This document shows positions 20,640 to 30,249 of a stretch of DNA of 38,520 nucleotides, piece after piece. A program made the position numbers and the translations under genes. Numbering within the stretch: position 1 is the first letter of the stretch; each line of letters begins with the position of its first letter. The notes under the pieces were generated by a model. The model was not told the origin of the DNA and did not search any database. It saw only the letters and a list, made by a program, of their open reading frames with translations. Source of the DNA: Bremia lactucae (taxonomy: Eukaryota; Oomycota; Peronosporomycetes; Peronosporales; Peronosporaceae); contig NC_090627.1 in the NCBI RefSeq assembly GCF_004359215.1, positions 965,384 to 1,003,903 on the forward strand. The letters are read 5' to 3'.

Positions 20640-23600
20640 GTAACCTCGAAGTAACTCTTCGATAACGCGATTTACACATTCCGTCTGACCATCTGTCTCT
20701 GGATGATCAGAAGTTGGCATAGTCAGCCGTGTTCCGAGAGATCGGAACATGGATTGATAAACTCCGCCGTAAACCGTGGATTTCTATCCGCGACCTGTTC
20801 ACAGGGTAAACCGTGGATTTTAAATACTGTGTCAACAAAGACACGGGCACAGCCCGGAGCCGTGATCGACTCTGGTACTGCAGCAAGATGTGCCATCTTG
20901 CTGAATCTGTACACAAAACAAGGATTACGTTGTTTCTGTGATCGTCTTCGGATTTTCCAAAGACGAAGTCCATAGATACGGACTGCTAACATTCTGCCGG
21001 AAGTGGTAGAGATTGGAGAGGTGCACGAGATGAAGGGCTCGGATTCACCCGTTGACATACCTCGCAAGCACAAATGTACTTGCGCACGAGCTGATACTGG
21101 CAGGGCCAGTAGAACTCGCGACTTTCTGTGAGATAAGTTTTCTCATGTCCACGATGCTCACTTCGTGGTGCATCGTGACACTTAAACATGATGCGCAAGC
21201 GCAAATCATTGTGAGTAGGGACGATGGCACGTGGAGTGTTGCCGCCAACGGCTATGTAATACAATAAGCCGTTGTGTGTTGTGTTTCGATCGGATGACGA
21301 TCGATAAAAGCCGGTTAATCGTTAAAAGATTCCTCCAATGGATACATCAGATGATCCATTAAACGCAGAATGTCCTTATCTTCTGGAAATGCTTTCTTTA
21401 TGTCATCAAACAAAGTTGATTTTTGCAACAGACTATTTTCACTGTTGGAATGCGTAGCCGGATCGAAGTCGAGTCGGCGTGATAACGCATCAGCGACGAC
21501 ATTAAGTCGTCCTGATTTTTACTCTACGGAGAAATTATACAGCCAATGCATTTTTCATGGCAAGGAGTTCCTTGTCATCCACTGATAATTACGTTCAGCT
21601 GGTTGCAGCTGATGCGTTTAGTAACAGACGACGCGCTCCGCGCCGTCTGTATCGTATTGCATTAACGCGCAGCCGATTGCGAAATCGCTGGCGTCAAAGA
21701 CCACATGGAATGGTCTGTCTTAATCTGCAATCGTCAAGATGGGCGATTGCATCAAGCTTTGCTTCAAACCTTCAAAGGAACGCTGCAATCGTCAAGACGG
21801 GCGATTGCATCAAGCTTTGCTTGATACCTTTAAAGGAACGCTGACAATCGGCGTTCCATAGCCATTTCTCGTCGTCTTTTTTCAAGAGACTTGAGAGATA
21901 AAGTGTCAATTTGGCAGAATTGCGGAGCATTTGTGCAAGTACGCCGCTAATCAAAGAAACTTTCTAAGTCCCTTGACATCGACTGGAACTGGCCAGTCGG
22001 TAGTTGCCTTGATTTTTTCCGGATCAGGGTGCGACGCCGTGTTTACCGACGATGCACCCAAGAAGTGGTATTTCACTTGCAGCGAATATACACTTCTTAG
22101 GATTTGCGTACAATTTATGATTTCGCATAAAGGTTAGAACCTGATAAATCTGAGTTTTATGAGCTTCCACGTCCGTCTTTCCGTCCATAGCCCAGCTATG
22201 GACGAATACATCGTCAAAATAACTCGGTGCGAATTCTCGCACCAGTTTCAATAGATTCGTTACGCATCTGTTGAATGTTGCAGGGGCGTTACTAAGCCCT
22301 GTGGCATTGCTAGCCATTCCCAGATCATCCAACTGGGAGTGCTCACTGCTTTGTACAGGATCTGATAAAATCCATCCATCAGATCCATAGATGAAAAGAT
22401 GGTACTCTTAGACATACCATCTATGATTACGTATTTTCTAGGTATCGGCGTTTGAGCCGGTACCGTTGCAGCATTCTGAATGCGTGCACAATCCGCCACC
22501 CTCCTGTGGCCTTTTGCGCACAGAAGGTCGGAGAGCTATGTTGGGAGGTTGACTCCCTTACATGGCCCGCTTTGAATCGATCGATAAAATCTTTATCGAT
22601 CGCAAGTACTTGTTCACGAGGCAGTGGCCACTGCTTCATGACACAAATACAATCCTGAATTCAATCAAATCCTTGTGTTAAGGATTTATCTTAAGTGCCT
22701 CCCAGGGTTGAGCAGTATATATCTCAATCCGAGTCTTCACATCGAGGACACTTTCGTCCATCGATGAGCTTCTGAGAAACCGCTCGTTCTCTGCAAAAAT
22801 TTCCGCCGACCATATATCGGTTACGTATTTGTCCTCTGTGACGATTACACAGATCTGCTTGATTCTACCACTATGCAGATTTCTCAAGAACCGCTTGGGT
22901 TCAAGGATTGGTAATTCAGTTATCTCCGAAGTTAACTTCGAAGGCGCATACAGATCAAAAATACAGGCGCTTTCTCATGATTCATCATTTTCGAAGCATT
23001 CAATTTCTCGGTTTCTTCCTAGGACCCATTTTTTAAAGGCTGCCGAGGGCTTAATCCCTCAAGATGCTGAAGTCTAGTCACTTCAGCTTTAACTATTTAA
23101 AGAGACTTCTCCCCAGGTACGTGTGGACTTATTCTCTCAATCTTTTTCGAATATGATTGCGCTATCACAGTCGGGTCCTCTACAATCGACTCTCTACTCG
23201 ACCTAATATCATCGTGTTGTCCATTTTGGACAACTGGTATACTCCTTGAATGTCACCCGCTAGGTGTACATTCATGTCTTCATCCACTCGACATCTTTGA
23301 GTGGCGGACTTCGGCACTGCCTGTGCATGCCGGCAGCTGACTCCACAGTGTGATAAGCAATCACACTGTGATCTTGTACAGTCGTACTAAAGACCGCACC
23401 ACAAGTGAGGCCATCGCACTCACTCGTAGTACATCCACACGCTTGTGGGCGCTCCAAGACGTTCATCGGATGGCCATCTGATGAACAAGTGGCAGACATC
23501 TTTACGGATCGATGCTGCCAGCTGATTCTTGGCTCATATTTTCTGAGCCAAGGTAAAGCTAGGATGACATCAAATTTTTCATCGAAATACAGTACGATGA

Positions 23601-23830
23601 AATCATCATCGTCTGTAAATCTTTTAACGTGTAGTCAAATTTCATTACGCGTTTATCACTGTTATGGATGCGCCTGTCGCTAGACGTACTGTCATCCTCG
23701 ATGGAGGGATGTCGCGGCTAACATATTTGCACCTAGGACCCTCTAGCGACTGGTCACGAATAAAGTTATTAGACGCCCCACAGTCCACTAGGGGTCTAAG
23801 GTCTAAGTGACAAATCATTTGTCACATTTA
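20640..23830 (-). pseudogene. Gypsy-1 pol: protease, RT, RNase H, integrase
   Basis: The protease active site reads VDCGASNNFIRDQS on the minus strand near 23800-23740, with Cys where Thr or Ser is usual. RT covers about 22640-21960: MDGFYQI, then APATFNRCV, then YFDD at 22221-22210, then LYANPKKCIFA. The RNase H start (CQRSFKGIKQSLMQSPVLTI) is near 21850, followed by a 58-base duplication and deletions. The integrase HHCC domain lies at about 21190-21060 (H..H, then CEVC), and the core at about 20910-20650 with VADRNPRF and, in another frame, the DGQTEC block that carries the catalytic Glu. At least six frameshifts or stops interrupt it. It was once complete and is inactive now. Confidence 0.85.
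21725..21840. repeat. 58-bp tandem duplication inside Gypsy-1 pol
   Basis: Units 21725-21782 and 21783-21840 begin CTGCAATCGTCAAGA and differ at only a few bases. 58 is not a multiple of three, so the duplication shifts the RNase H frame. It arose inside the element after or during its decay. Confidence 0.85.
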
Positions 23831-24059
23831 ACCTCAAGGTGATGAGGGATACCTCATCACCAGGTGCAGAGACAGATAATGATTGTGTGTCTGGAGCAAC
23901 TTTAGTCAAGAGATTTGCAAATTCTCTTGTGGTTGCTGGATCAGTAAGGCGTTGCGCCCCTACTGACCCCGACCGTTTACTGGCGATCCGTCTCGCTGTG
24001 GCGATTTCGCAACAACGTCGGACCCGCGACCGTTGCCCTTTTTGACATTTGGTCCATAA

Positions 24060-25033
24060 TTACGTTCAGTACCTCTCGGTACTGAGCGTGGGGCACTGCG
24101 CTCATAAGCGTAGAGTCCTAACTTTTATCAGCGGTTGCATTTCTGCAATCACTTGTTGTTCGACAGCGAGGTTTCTCGCTTTCGACATAGGAGAGGTCTG
24201 TAGCGTCTGGATCTCCAAGCTCGTGTCGTCTTGGAGGATGATACGATGACGACAAGCATGAGCCTGTCCCAAGCTAAAGTCACCCTGTTCCGCAACGGAT
24301 ATTGCTTCATCAAGAGTATTTAGTTCCAAGCGGAAGAGGCGGGTCTTTGCGTGGCCATCCGTAAGACCTTGCATGAGCACCGTAATCAACGATTGTAATA
24401 CAACTCGCTAAATGTCGTATATGCTGGGCATAAGCGTGAACATCACGCTTGCCTTGCTTGAGCTGCAGAAGCTCTGATTGTGCTCTGGAACTCAGCCCTA
24501 GGCGGTTCAAACGTCTGTTTGAGCCGGGATTGAAAAGCCTCTAGCGACTCAAAGACATATGGATCGCGCAATTTAAGGCCTAGTGCCCAAGTTTTGGCAC
24601 GACCTGCAAGATTTAACTGTGCAAATGCGACTTGCATTTGCTCGTCGACGATGTGGCGAGCCCTTATGGCATCGTCCAACTTGACAAACCATCTTAAGAT
24701 GTAGTCTTCTTCGACTCCCCTATACTTAGAGATGTCTGACTTTAAGGTTTCCGGACGACGCGTGTGCGTCATCCCAGGTACAGGGGTCTGTACCTGCTGT
24801 AACCTCAATAGTTCTGCCTGTTGAGAGCCTTGCTGACTAAGCAAGGCTACCTTCTCCTTTGCCTCGTCAAGTACATGTTGTATGAATTTGGCGATGGCTG
24901 AAAGTGGCATCTCTCTCAAACCGGACAGCATGGCTAAGATGGCACCGCTCCATACGGTCGAACTCATTCGTTCGACCGCACTCCTTTCTATGTCACTTAG
25001 AAAGGAGTAGCTATCACGTATTTCATTTGTCAT
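24060..25033 (-). pseudogene. Gypsy-1 gag
   Basis: The minus-strand ATG at 25033 (MTNEIRDSYSFLSDIERSAV) opens a 196-codon frame containing a retrotransposon gag (capsid) domain: YRGVEEDYILRWFVKLDDAI, then VAFAQLNLAGRAKTWALGL, then FQSRLKQTFEPP. After a frameshift near 24450 gag goes on with DVHAYAQHIRHLASCI and, after another, reading to about 24100. No intact CCHC knuckle is found in what follows. The start codon overlaps an 11-base perfect inverted repeat (25031-25054). Confidence 0.8.
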
Positions 25034-25077
25034 CTAACATGTCCATGTTAGATGATGGAACTGTGGTCCCTGGACGG

Positions 25078-25094
25078 ACTACAAACTGCTACCA
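25078..25094 (-). promoter_or_regulatory. Gypsy-1 primer-binding site
   Basis: On the minus strand TGGTAGCAGTTTG begins two bases inside the LTR end. It starts with TGG, the complement of the tRNA CCA end, so this element uses ordinary 3'-end priming, unlike the two copia elements. I cannot name the tRNA. Confidence 0.7.
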
Positions 25095-25096
25095 GG

Positions 25097-25533
25097 TGTA
25101 ACGGGGCACTACTAACTTGTACTGCTTCAGTAAAAGCCTACTAGGCACTGCCTCAATGCGAGTGGTGCCTCACGTCACTTCACGTACACTAGTACGTGCA
25201 GAGGAAGGCTCTCTTTAAAATACTTGCTTTAAATAGGGTTAATCAAAAATTGTATTCAATATAATCTGGGTCTTCTGTTTCTATCTATTTCATACGAACT
25301 TAATTATAAACAAATTCAAAACATGTAATAAAGTCTTATCTGTCTCTCTCTTTGCGCGCGTCGAGCGCTGACTGGACCGCGGAGAAAGCAGATAAATGGT
25401 CTATATCTACCGATGGATAAGCTTTTAGAATATAACCATGTTAACTAGTTTTCTTCAAATAGTATTAACCGTTTATATAATACTCTAAATACCAACCTTA
25501 AGTGTTAATTTCATGTAACGATACACCGTTACA
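25097..25533 (-). repeat. 5' LTR of Gypsy-1 (437 bp)
   Basis: In minus orientation this is the upstream LTR, next to the primer-binding site and gag. Its outer end carries TGTAACG...CGTTACA, a 7-base inverted repeat. It ends about 575 bases upstream of the FKBP15-like start codon, so its minus-strand promoter points away from that gene. Confidence 0.9.
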
Positions 25534-26107
25534 ACGTGACTTAAAAAGGAAGTGCATCTATCCGAAAAGAGAGAACAAATCCCCTTTATTTATAATATCC
25601 AACATAGGTTGTAGTGAATATGTGACGGGCTTTGAAATGGGGCACCATTCGATTGGTGAACTATTGTTGTGGTACATTTACTATATCTTTTTGATAGGGA
25701 TGCACATGCCTCTCGTTGTCAGGATGCCAATCCTAATAATTTTGACGATTGCTCGCTAATAAAAAGTTGTTATAAATAGGAGTTTCCATATAAACCGCTC
25801 GCGTGCTGTACGAATTATTCAAGGAAGAAGTACGATAAAAAGACGTGTTTCTTTTTTAGGGTATGTAAGAAATGACACTATGCACCGACTTCACATAAAT
25901 ACGACGATTACGATCGTACCCCAAAAGCAGGCAATCCAGTGCTCTTTTTGTCCTTTTCTCCAAAAAAATGAGCACCGATCATCGTTTTACGTCCAAAAAA
26001 GCCCGTACCTTACGAAAAAATCTGGTGCTTGCCTCTTAAAGAACCGCGTGGCATCCGTCGTACCTTCCTGGTCCTTGTGCGTACCCCACGCCGGTCACGT
26101 TCTGCTA
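25534..26107. other. Region upstream of the FKBP15-like gene
   Basis: Begins with the right target-site copy of Gypsy-1 (ACGTG). AT-rich, with no domain. The frame of the gene stays open upstream to an ATG at 25880, but the extra 76 residues are Cys/Lys/Ser-rich and unlike the family start. I see no convincing initiator element here. Confidence 0.4.
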
Positions 26108-28390
26108 ATGTCGTCAAATCCACGCTCTCGTCTCAATGGTCTATTCCAGGACGCAGCAACAACCGGTGGCGGCAACGATGCGCTGCGATATACGGCTCCT
26201 CGCGAACCCATCATGAAGCCTCAGCAACAACCGCCAGCCGCAGCTTCTGCAGTGTCTTCATCACCAGCGGCCTCGACAGTCGTATATTCGACCATGGTGT
26301 CGCTGTATCAATACGACGCATCCGAGCGGAAGTATGTCCAATTAGGTGGCGCCACCGCAGGTACCAAAGCCGCAGTCGGGTGTGTTATTGTGGGGGCGGA
26401 AACCTCGTATACTTTATTATTCTACAATGCCGCCAAACACCATTTGTGTACCCTTCCTCTTAAATTTAGTACTTTCAACCCCACCCTTCAAGCGAAAAGT
26501 TACGTCAACTTTTACGATGACCATAGTCAAAATTGGTCCATTAAGTTTCCCAACGATTCGCAAGTATCCGACTTCATGCGGCACGTCTTTTTAGCCAAAC
26601 TTCATGTAGAAATTTGGGGCCTTGACAAAAGCGTGACAAAAACGCATCCAAGTGCGTTAATTCAAGACGATTTAGTATTTGTCAAGCCCGAGTTGCCTGC
26701 CGTGACGACGGGAGACATGGTAGCCGTGGCGTTTCAAGCGTGGCGAGTTGTTGGAAATGCCTCGTCGTTGCCAACGGATGTCGTGACTAAGTATCCACCA
26801 TTTGAAACAGCTAATACAAAAAACGAATTGCGTAAATTTCGTCTTGGAGATGCCACGGAACGTTTTAAAGCACTTGACGAAGGAATTTTAGGCATGAAAA
26901 AAGGAGGAAAACGGATACTGGTTGCACCACCCGGAAAAACAAATGGCCACGAATGGTACCTTTTTGAAATCGAGCTTTTAAAAACCAAATCAAGTGCTTC
27001 TCGTCTGAAAGCCACACTCAAAAACACACAAGAAACATCCAAGGAATCCGTCATGGAGTCAATTCACTCGCCATCACAGCATTCCAATCGCCATTCCATG
27101 TCAACACCAATACCTCGAAACCATCTTGAATCTTTTGAAACTCCTCGTGATCTTGTGCCGTATCAAGACGAAGTGTCTCTCAACAACGCATTAAACCGTG
27201 AACACTTTCGATATCCACACTATGACTCGGCCTTTGAAAATCCCATGCAAGACCGTGACCAACGATATCGTGATGGATTTCATTCGTATGAAACGAATCG
27301 ATCTTCTTTGTTACGATCCACTCCGTCGGTACAATTCTCTTCACAACTTGATCATTCCCTCGCAACACAAGTGTCGGAAATGCATGCTAAAATTGATGCT
27401 TTACTTCGCATACCTTCATCCCGTACGATTCCAAGTGGGCAGTTCACAGGATCTTATGACGTGACAACAATCCTTTCTGGTATTGAGCGTTTAGCAAGTG
27501 AAAACGAGCGACTTGGATTGCAATTGAATGCCCACTCTCAACAGCATTTGTCGTTGGAAAAACGCTATGACTTACTGATGGAGCAATACAACCGTCTTCA
27601 GCTTGAGAAAGAAAGTCTGGAAACGCGGTATGAAGCACTTGAACGTGCCCAACAAAGTGCATTGGTAGAGTCTCATGCCATCACACGTGCCAAGGACGCT
27701 GCTGTGACACAAACAAATCACTTGCAAGCCGAGTATCAAGAGCTCTTGACGGCATATGCTCAACTCGCACACCACCAAACAAATGCCGAGATCTCGATTG
27801 AAACGTCGAATCAAGTGCTTGGAGTGGAAGTCATTACTACACGGAATCGATTGGAACACGAACTTAAGCATGCAATTCAAGCACGTGAGTTATTGGAACA
27901 AGAGCTTGTATTGATCCAACAAGAACATCACGTTGCGTTGCAAGTGGCTGCGTCGGAAGCGAGGAAAGCATGCGTGGAAATGGAGGATTCGAAGTGGCAT
28001 TTGGAGACGGCTTTCAAGGCGAGTATGGAGGAGATTCGACGATTAAAGAGTGTACTTGAGGCACCAAAGGACGTGTTATTGAGTGAATCGAATGAGGTCT
28101 TGAAAGGGATGGTTCAGGAAGAGCGATTGCGATGGGTGGCGTTGGTGAATGAGTCGATGAAGGCTATGGTTGTTCAATTGCACGAGTTGTTGGAAGAAGA
28201 AAAGAATGTGGATGGAACACACGTGTTGCATGTGATTCGAAAGGTGTTGAAAGCGGGTACGAGGAGGATGATTGAAGAGTTGCAAGAGAAGGTTTATCGA
28301 GTGAAGAATGGAGAGGAGGAAGGAGGTTGGGAAGATGGGGAGGTGGTTTTGAAGGAGGATTTCGTGAGTGAGAAGGAAATTGGTGAGTAA
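26108..28390 (+). CDS. FKBP15/WAFL-like protein: WH1 + degenerate FKBP + coiled coil
   Basis: 760 residues. About 60-168 form a WH1/EVH1-like domain (STMVSLYQYD...YVQLG, NWSIKFPNDSQVSDFMRHVF). About 196-293 resemble an FKBP-type peptidyl-prolyl isomerase (GDMVAVAFQAWRV, FRLGDATERFKALDEGILGM, KKGGKRILVAPP). 300-440 is Ser/His-rich and probably unordered; 455-660 is a long coiled coil. This order is that of FKBP15 (WAFL), known in animals as an actin- and endosome-linked protein. FKBP residues important for catalysis (the FDSS loop, the pocket Trp and the YG loop) are missing, so isomerase activity is unlikely. The start ATG 26108 (MSSNPRSRLNGLFQ) is chosen because the longer frame from 25880 adds an unrelated 76 residues. 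No intron is seen. The function in oomycetes is inferred from the family. Confidence 0.85.
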   Translation: MSSNPRSRLNGLFQDAATTGGGNDALRYTAPREPIMKPQQQPPAAASAVSSSPAASTVVYSTMVSLYQYDASERKYVQLGGATAGTKAAVGCVIVGAETSYTLLFYNAAKHHLCTLPLKFSTFNPTLQAKSYVNFYDDHSQNWSIKFPNDSQVSDFMRHVFLAKLHVEIWGLDKSVTKTHPSALIQDDLVFVKPELPAVTTGDMVAVAFQAWRVVGNASSLPTDVVTKYPPFETANTKNELRKFRLGDATERFKALDEGILGMKKGGKRILVAPPGKTNGHEWYLFEIELLKTKSSASRLKATLKNTQETSKESVMESIHSPSQHSNRHSMSTPIPRNHLESFETPRDLVPYQDEVSLNNALNREHFRYPHYDSAFENPMQDRDQRYRDGFHSYETNRSSLLRSTPSVQFSSQLDHSLATQVSEMHAKIDALLRIPSSRTIPSGQFTGSYDVTTILSGIERLASENERLGLQLNAHSQQHLSLEKRYDLLMEQYNRLQLEKESLETRYEALERAQQSALVESHAITRAKDAAVTQTNHLQAEYQELLTAYAQLAHHQTNAEISIETSNQVLGVEVITTRNRLEHELKHAIQARELLEQELVLIQQEHHVALQVAASEARKACVEMEDSKWHLETAFKASMEEIRRLKSVLEAPKDVLLSESNEVLKGMVQEERLRWVALVNESMKAMVVQLHELLEEEKNVDGTHVLHVIRKVLKAGTRRMIEELQEKVYRVKNGEEEGGWEDGEVVLKEDFVSEKEIGE

Positions 28391-28593
28391 GTGTCTTGTA
28401 AAAGTTGACAGGGTAGTTGTAGCGAAAGGAGGTGGATAATAATGGAAGTAGAATATTGTGTACGATGGGAGGGTGGTTCTTGGACGGTTAAATCGTTTGT
28501 ATTTCGTTCGACTGTAAAAGAGGTCGAGTCGAGAAGACGTGAGGATGGCGACGGAGAGCGCTACAAGGAAGAAAATGCCGCCCGTGCGTCTGG

Positions 28594-28941
28594 CTACGAT
28601 CTTTGCACAGATGGTGGGGGAGTGTCCTCTTGATGTACGATTGTCTCGTTTTGTATACATTGACATGACGACGCGTTGCCGTGCGCTGCGTACACAATAT
28701 ATTGACATTGAAACATTCGTGGTGCAAATGTGGCCAGATTCAAGTGTACGGCAAGTGCGTCGCCGACATTCATGGCGGGGTGAACCGTTTTGCCTGTGAA
28801 AAGGAATTCCAGAAGCTGCGTGTGTGTTTCCAACGTGTAGTGCGCGCGCGTCGCGTCTAGACCAAACACGACGCCTTCTATCGTTAATGGTGTGAGAAAA
28901 GTACCACCTTTTGACCCTTTTTGCCGTCTCGTTTTTGCCAT
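28594..28941 (-). CDS. Small hypothetical protein (115 aa), divergent from the Sds3-like gene
   Basis: I do not recognise this family. The frame starts at an ATG (28941) with a basic N-terminus, MAKTRRQKGSKGG, followed by a mixed hydrophobic region (LTPLTIEGVVFGLDATRAHY, VGDALAVHLNLATF) and a hydrophilic tail. The start lies 88 bases from the start of the plus-strand neighbour, which suggests a shared bidirectional promoter and is the main reason for calling it. A plus-strand frame across the same bases (28545-28799, starting MATESATRKKMPPVRLATIF) also has natural codon use, so the coding strand is not certain. No signal peptide or membrane segment is seen. Confidence 0.4.
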   Translation of the reverse strand: MAKTRRQKGSKGGTFLTPLTIEGVVFGLDATRAHYTLETHTQLLEFLFTGKTVHPAMNVGDALAVHLNLATFAPRMFQCQYIVYAAHGNASSCQCIQNETIVHQEDTPPPSVQRS

Positions 28942-28950
28942 TTGCTCTTG

Positions 28951-28967
28951 TCATTTTGAAATTTGAC
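28951..28967 (+). promoter_or_regulatory. Oomycete initiator plus flanking promoter element
   Basis: TCATTTTGAAATTTGAC fits the known oomycete core promoter, an initiator of the YCAYTYY type followed by an ATTTG-rich flanking region. It would place transcription start about 75 bases upstream of ATG 29030. Confidence 0.6.
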
Positions 28968-29029
28968 ACACACCAAGTCACAACTTGTGGCCAAAGTTGT
29001 GTTTGCCCAAGGCCATTTTTTAGAGAAAA

Positions 29030-30115
29030 ATGGTATTTCAACTGAAGTTCCCTACTTGTGTAACCCATTCGTTTTGTCATGAATGTAGCCATGATAAAGA
29101 CGTAGTGGATCTGGATGAATGCGATACGTTTGGCGACATTCCATTGCCAAGTCATCGCGCGAGTCTCGAGGACGAATTAACACGACTCCACGCTTTAGAA
29201 CACCAACTCGAATTAGAGACTGCCGTGGACTTTCAACTGGGCAAGAAAGTGCTCGTTTCGCGTCGTCAGGAGGCAATTAATAAAGGCCAACGGGCTTATA
29301 AATGGCGCACTACGGTGGCCCAAAAAGTGTACGACTACGCGGTCGAGAAAGCACAAGAGTCGTACACCAATCGCTGTACTGAACTTCAGCACACAATGGA
29401 TGCTGATTTTCTGCACGAACTCCGTCGACTTCAGACAGCCAAGGAAGGCGTGAGTGTAACTAGTCGTCGACGTCGCACCGTGCCTAACGACACACGGGAG
29501 ACTTGTGCCTTAAAGGGCAGTACGAATACGCTACGTCGACGACCGGTAACGTCTCCAAAGAACGGACTCGAGGTCAAGGAAGATTGTGCGCAAAAGGTGG
29601 AATGGCAAGAGAAAAAGTGTCTAGAACAGCTACTTGGGCGACCATTGGTGTTTCAACCTGTTGTGAAGCAAGTGACGACGAAAGAGAGTGAAGAAGATTT
29701 GATACGCATTCAAAGTGCTTGGCTGTGTCACGTCAAGGCTCGAAATAGGAGGCGAAGACGTCGAATTGTGACGCCCAGGGGGGTCCCACGTGTAGTCGAA
29801 TCAACTGTCGTGTTGCCAATGTCCGGACATTTTCGGCAAAAAATGTACCCATGGAGGAGACTTGAGGTTAATCCGCACATGGTACAGGAAGGACAGGAGA
29901 TTCAAGTGTTTCGACGTCAGCCACTCGCAGGAAATGACGATCACGAGCGTGTATTGTCTGGGATCATCACGGCTGCTACCAAGACGCAAGTGTACGTGTT
30001 AACAGATTGTGGTCGATTTGAATCATTTGATCTTCGCGACTGCTTTCGGGGTCTCTTGTACGTACGGAGGCGGCTTGACGGTACAATTTGTCCGACCAGA
30101 AAAGTTCAGACATGA
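29030..30115 (+). CDS. Coiled-coil nuclear protein, possibly Sds3/BRMS1-like corepressor subunit
   Basis: 361 residues. 45-140 is predominantly helical and charged, with YDYAVEKAQESYTNRCTELQ followed by a helix ending LRRLQ; this spacing recalls the Sds3/BRMS1 helix that holds the Sin3-histone deacetylase complex together. 145-250 is basic, with RRRRT near 146-150 and RNRRRRRRIVTPR at 238-250 as likely nuclear localisation signals. 275-346 alternates hydrophobic residues and turns (EGQEIQVFRRQ, GIITAATKTQVYVLTDCGRF), suggesting a small beta-barrel. The Sds3 assignment is by pattern only and could be wrong; a coiled-coil protein of unknown role is the fallback. ATG 29030 follows AGAGAAAA and a good initiator. 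Its 3' end converges on the seryl-tRNA synthetase, 134 bases apart. Confidence 0.6.
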   Translation: MVFQLKFPTCVTHSFCHECSHDKDVVDLDECDTFGDIPLPSHRASLEDELTRLHALEHQLELETAVDFQLGKKVLVSRRQEAINKGQRAYKWRTTVAQKVYDYAVEKAQESYTNRCTELQHTMDADFLHELRRLQTAKEGVSVTSRRRRTVPNDTRETCALKGSTNTLRRRPVTSPKNGLEVKEDCAQKVEWQEKKCLEQLLGRPLVFQPVVKQVTTKESEEDLIRIQSAWLCHVKARNRRRRRRIVTPRGVPRVVESTVVLPMSGHFRQKMYPWRRLEVNPHMVQEGQEIQVFRRQPLAGNDDHERVLSGIITAATKTQVYVLTDCGRFESFDLRDCFRGLLYVRRRLDGTICPTRKVQT

Positions 30116-30249
30116 CACGAGCGTGTGTGTGGTTATAGCATAAAATAAACAAATGGGCGAGAGACGAGATTACCCACGTGTAAGACGTCAAGGATTAGAA
30201 GATGGATACACTACGTAATTCGCATTTATCGTGCTATTTATCTCGCGTC

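Larger units (their letters stand above)
17840..25533 (-). mobile_element. Gypsy-1: full-length decayed Ty3/gypsy chromovirus, minus strand
   Basis: Two direct LTRs (17840-18243 and 25097-25533) begin TGTAACGGGGCAC and end with GTTACA-like bases in plus orientation. The flanking 5-mers ACGAG (17835-17839) and ACGTG (25534-25538) look like one target duplication with one change. Reading the minus strand from 25533: LTR, primer-binding site, gag, protease, RT, RNase H, integrase, chromodomain, polypurine tract, LTR. The LTRs have diverged by substitutions and indels (404 against 437 bases) and the coding region is broken, so the insertion is old. Many short perfect inverted repeats lie inside it. 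Confidence 0.92.

Noticed and set aside
21725..21840. Spaced repeats as a CRISPR-like array
   Set aside because: They are two adjacent copies of a 58-bp unit with no spacers, in a eukaryotic retrotransposon.
25880..26107. N-terminal extension of the FKBP15-like ORF
   Set aside because: The extra 76 residues have an unusual composition and no family resemblance. ATG 26108 begins a typical N-terminus.
28076..29155. 359-codon minus-strand ORF
   Set aside because: It is antisense to the 3' end of the FKBP15-like gene and to the start of the Sds3-like gene, and is a Thr/His/Leu-rich low-complexity translation typical of a shadow frame.
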